Below are positions 14,652-16,620 of a stretch of 16,620 nt of DNA, piece after piece. The stretch lies in the NCBI GenBank assembly GCA_013205275.1, contig JABMNG010000064.1, forward strand, positions 1 through 16,620. Direction: 5' to 3'. Origin of the DNA: Methylophilales bacterium (GTDB lineage: Bacteria > Pseudomonadota > Gammaproteobacteria > Burkholderiales > Methylophilaceae). Every line of letters begins with the position of its first letter. The first letter of the stretch is position 1. The position numbers were made by a program, and so were the translations under genes. The notes under the pieces are model-generated. The model was given only the letters and a program-made list of their open reading frames with translations, did not search any database and had not been told where the DNA came from.

Positions 14652-15374
14652 ATGGCCGAGTTAATCATTCAAAACCTAAAAAAAACATACAAAAATAAAA
14701 CTGTTGTTAAGGATATATCTCTAAGAGTGAAAAGTGGTGAAGTTGTTGGATTGCTTGGCCCAAATGGTGCAGGTAAAACAACATCTTTTTATATGATTGT
14801 AGGGTTGGTTACCGCCGACCATGGAAATATAAGCATTGACCAACAAGACCTAACTAAGACACCTATTCATATTCGCTCCAAAATTGGCATCTCTTACCTG
14901 CCACAAGAGCCCTCTATTTTTAGAAAAATGACAGTGAGTGAAAATATTTTATCAATATTACAGCTTAGAGGTCTTTCCTCAAAAAAAATGCTCGAACGAC
15001 TCGACAGTTTATTAAAAGATCTAAGCATCGAGCACATTAAAGATAGTTCGGCAATCAGCTTATCCGGTGGCGAAAGAAGAAGGGTCGAAATAGCCAGATG
15101 CTTAGCTAATGATCCTAAATTTATTCTACTGGATGAACCATTTGCAGGTATTGATCCGATTGCTGTTATTGATATTCAGAAAATTATCAATCAATTAGCT
15201 ACTTTGGGCATTGGCATTTTAATTACAGACCACAATGTAAGGGAGACATTAGGGACTTGTGATCGAGCATATATTATCAATCAGGGGGAGGTATTAGCAT
15301 CAGGCACCCCAGCTGAAATGGTCTCTAATGAAGCAGTTAAGAATATCTACCTTGGTAAAAATTTTACTCTTTAA
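14652..15374 (+). CDS. lptB: LPS export ABC transporter ATP-binding protein LptB
   Basis: LptB is the cytoplasmic ATPase that drives LPS extraction by the LptB2FG complex. The 240-residue product is full length and has every motif: Walker A GPNGAGKTT at 36-44, Q-loop at Q85 (YLPQEPSIF), ABC signature LSGGERRR at 137-144, Walker B FILLDEP at 157-163 with catalytic E162, and switch histidine H194 in TDHNVRETL. The LSGGERRR and TDHNVRETL variants are characteristic of LptB rather than other ABC ATPases. AAAGGA at 14636-14641 lies ten bases before the ATG. It follows lptA by three bases, and its stop codon is immediately followed by the ATG of rpoN. The permease genes lptF and lptG are not in the window; they normally lie elsewhere. 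Confidence 0.97.
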   Translation: MAELIIQNLKKTYKNKTVVKDISLRVKSGEVVGLLGPNGAGKTTSFYMIVGLVTADHGNISIDQQDLTKTPIHIRSKIGISYLPQEPSIFRKMTVSENILSILQLRGLSSKKMLERLDSLLKDLSIEHIKDSSAISLSGGERRRVEIARCLANDPKFILLDEPFAGIDPIAVIDIQKIINQLATLGIGILITDHNVRETLGTCDRAYIINQGEVLASGTPAEMVSNEAVKNIYLGKNFTL

Positions 15375-16620
15375 ATGAAGTTAAGCTATAACCTAAAGCT
15401 TTCACAGTCCCTAAAACTTACCCCCCTCCTTCAGCAATCCTTAAAGTTCCTTCAGGCTTCGCAAGATGAACTTAATCAATTAATTGAAGAATACCTAAAT
15501 GACAATTTATTCCTAGAAAAAGAAGAAGGCTCAAGTTATTCATTAAACCAAACTACAGCTCATCAGCCAACTAATAGCTCTAAACAAATCCAGGGGGATG
15601 ATTATTATAATATATTTGAGAATCAAGCCAAGAATGAAAGTCTACGAGAGTACTTACTAGAAAATCTAGGAATTTTCTCCTTTTCTGAGCGTGAACAGGA
15701 AATTTTTTCATTCTTAATTGATGCAATCAATGACGACGGTTATTTAACAGAAAGTTATGAGGCGCTCATAGCAGCCATACCCCAAGAGCCAAAAGTTGAA
15801 AGTGAGGAATTACAAAAACTAATAAAGCTTATTCAAAGCGCTTCATTCCCAGGTATTGGGTCGAGAGATCTGTCTGAATGCTTAGACTCTCAATTGTCTA
15901 TCATTAAAAATGCAGATGAAATTGTTAAAATTTCCAAATCGATTGTAAATGATTATTTAAACCTACTTGCCAATAAAAATTATGATAAATTAATAAATAA
16001 AATAGGCTGCTCTCAGGAGGACCTTCACAAAGCTATTAAAATTATAAAAAAACTTAATCCAAAACCAGGGCTTGCATTCAAAAAAATTGATACCAATGAC
16101 TATATAAGACCAGACGTTTCCGTAATTAAAGATAATGGAAATTGGGAAATATACATTAACGATGATGACCTGATAAGATTAAAAGTTAGCAATGAAATAC
16201 AAGAATCAATAACAGAAATTTCACACGATAAACAAAGAGACTTAAGAGAGAAGCTTCAGGAAGCTAAATGGCTAATTAAGAATCTTCAGCAAAGATCAAT
16301 CACTATCATAAGAGTTACGCGTGCCATGATGAAAAATCAGAATGAGTTCCTAGAAAAAGGTGAGCTATATTTAAGGCCGCTAATTTTAAAAACAATAGCA
16401 GAGGAACTAGATCTACACGAATCTACTATTTCTAGAGTTACGTCTAATAAATTTATCCAAACCCCTCATGGAATTTTCGAACTAAAGCATTTTTTTGGTG
16501 CAAGAATACAATCTAAATCAGGGAAAACGTTATCTTCTAAAGCAATTTCAAAAAAAATAGAGGATATAATTTTTTCTGAGGACCCTCAAAAACCATTTTC
16601 TGATGAAAAAATACTTTTGA
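15375..16620 (+). CDS. rpoN: RNA polymerase sigma-54 factor RpoN, 3' end beyond the window
   Basis: Sigma-54 directs RNA polymerase to -24/-12 promoters that need AAA+ activators. The frame opens with ATG right after the lptB stop and stays open for 415 codons to the window edge. Region I is clear: KLSQSLKLTPLLQQSLKFLQ at 8-27. An acidic, variable linker follows (about 48-85), then the core-binding part (FLIDAINDDGYL, ASFPGIGSRDLSECL, KKLNPKPG). Region III holds WLIKNLQQRSITIIRVTRAM with a helix-turn-helix after it (IAEELDLHESTISRVTSNKF). EDPQKPFSDEKI just before the edge matches the family and precedes the RpoN box, which is not visible. About 50-60 more codons are expected. The rpoN gene after lptB is the usual proteobacterial order, often followed by hpf and ptsN. 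Confidence 0.95.
   Translation, partial: MKLSYNLKLSQSLKLTPLLQQSLKFLQASQDELNQLIEEYLNDNLFLEKEEGSSYSLNQTTAHQPTNSSKQIQGDDYYNIFENQAKNESLREYLLENLGIFSFSEREQEIFSFLIDAINDDGYLTESYEALIAAIPQEPKVESEELQKLIKLIQSASFPGIGSRDLSECLDSQLSIIKNADEIVKISKSIVNDYLNLLANKNYDKLINKIGCSQEDLHKAIKIIKKLNPKPGLAFKKIDTNDYIRPDVSVIKDNGNWEIYINDDDLIRLKVSNEIQESITEISHDKQRDLREKLQEAKWLIKNLQQRSITIIRVTRAMMKNQNEFLEKGELYLRPLILKTIAEELDLHESTISRVTSNKFIQTPHGIFELKHFFGARIQSKSGKTLSSKAISKKIEDIIFSEDPQKPFSDEKILL

Overview
The window looks like chromosomal DNA from an AT-rich Gram-negative bacterium, most likely a betaproteobacterium. A small-genome Methylophilaceae-type organism is my best guess, from low GC, tight packing and the kdsD-lptC-lptA-lptB-rpoN order typical of beta- and gammaproteobacteria; this is inference and cannot be tested here. 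Almost every gene builds, modifies or exports lipopolysaccharide (LPS) or a related surface glycan. I see no rRNA, tRNA, CRISPR array, insertion sequence or phage gene, and no gene-free stretch longer than about 100 bases.

Left edge (1-2117): the first 24 codons of ahpC (peroxiredoxin) lie on the minus strand with a recognisable promoter and ribosome binding site. Next come a BepA/YfgC-type M48 periplasmic metalloprotease (minus strand) and, divergent from it, moaC for molybdenum cofactor synthesis (plus strand). A weak, possibly bidirectional terminator separates moaC from the glycan genes.

Glycan region (2205-9473): the first minus-strand operon runs DUF6165 protein -> LpxL/HtrB-type acyltransferase -> family 9 glycosyltransferase (GT9). 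A single plus-strand GT9 gene (4452-5471) diverges from that operon and meets the next one tail to tail. The second minus-strand operon reads, in transcription order, K+/H+ antiporter (KefB/YbaL type) -> ThiO-like FAD oxidase -> ELM1-family putative glycosyltransferase -> GT4 -> GT4 -> GT9, with gaps of 3-4 bases or overlaps of 4-8 bases throughout.

Right part (12551-16620): divergent from the antiporter, a plus-strand operon carries kdsD (Kdo precursor synthesis), lptC, lptA and lptB (LPS transport to the outer membrane), and rpoN (sigma-54), which runs off the window. The kdsC gene usually found between kdsD and lptC is absent.

Together the genes cover making the Kdo precursor, acylating the lipid anchor, adding core or surface sugars, and exporting LPS; BepA helps quality control of the outer-membrane assembly machinery, including the LPS translocon LptD. 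The most interesting unknowns are the DUF6165 protein, the ELM1-family protein inside a glycosyltransferase operon, and the missing kdsC. I did not find a clearly new system; the best candidate is the pair of glycan operons built around DUF6165 and ELM1.
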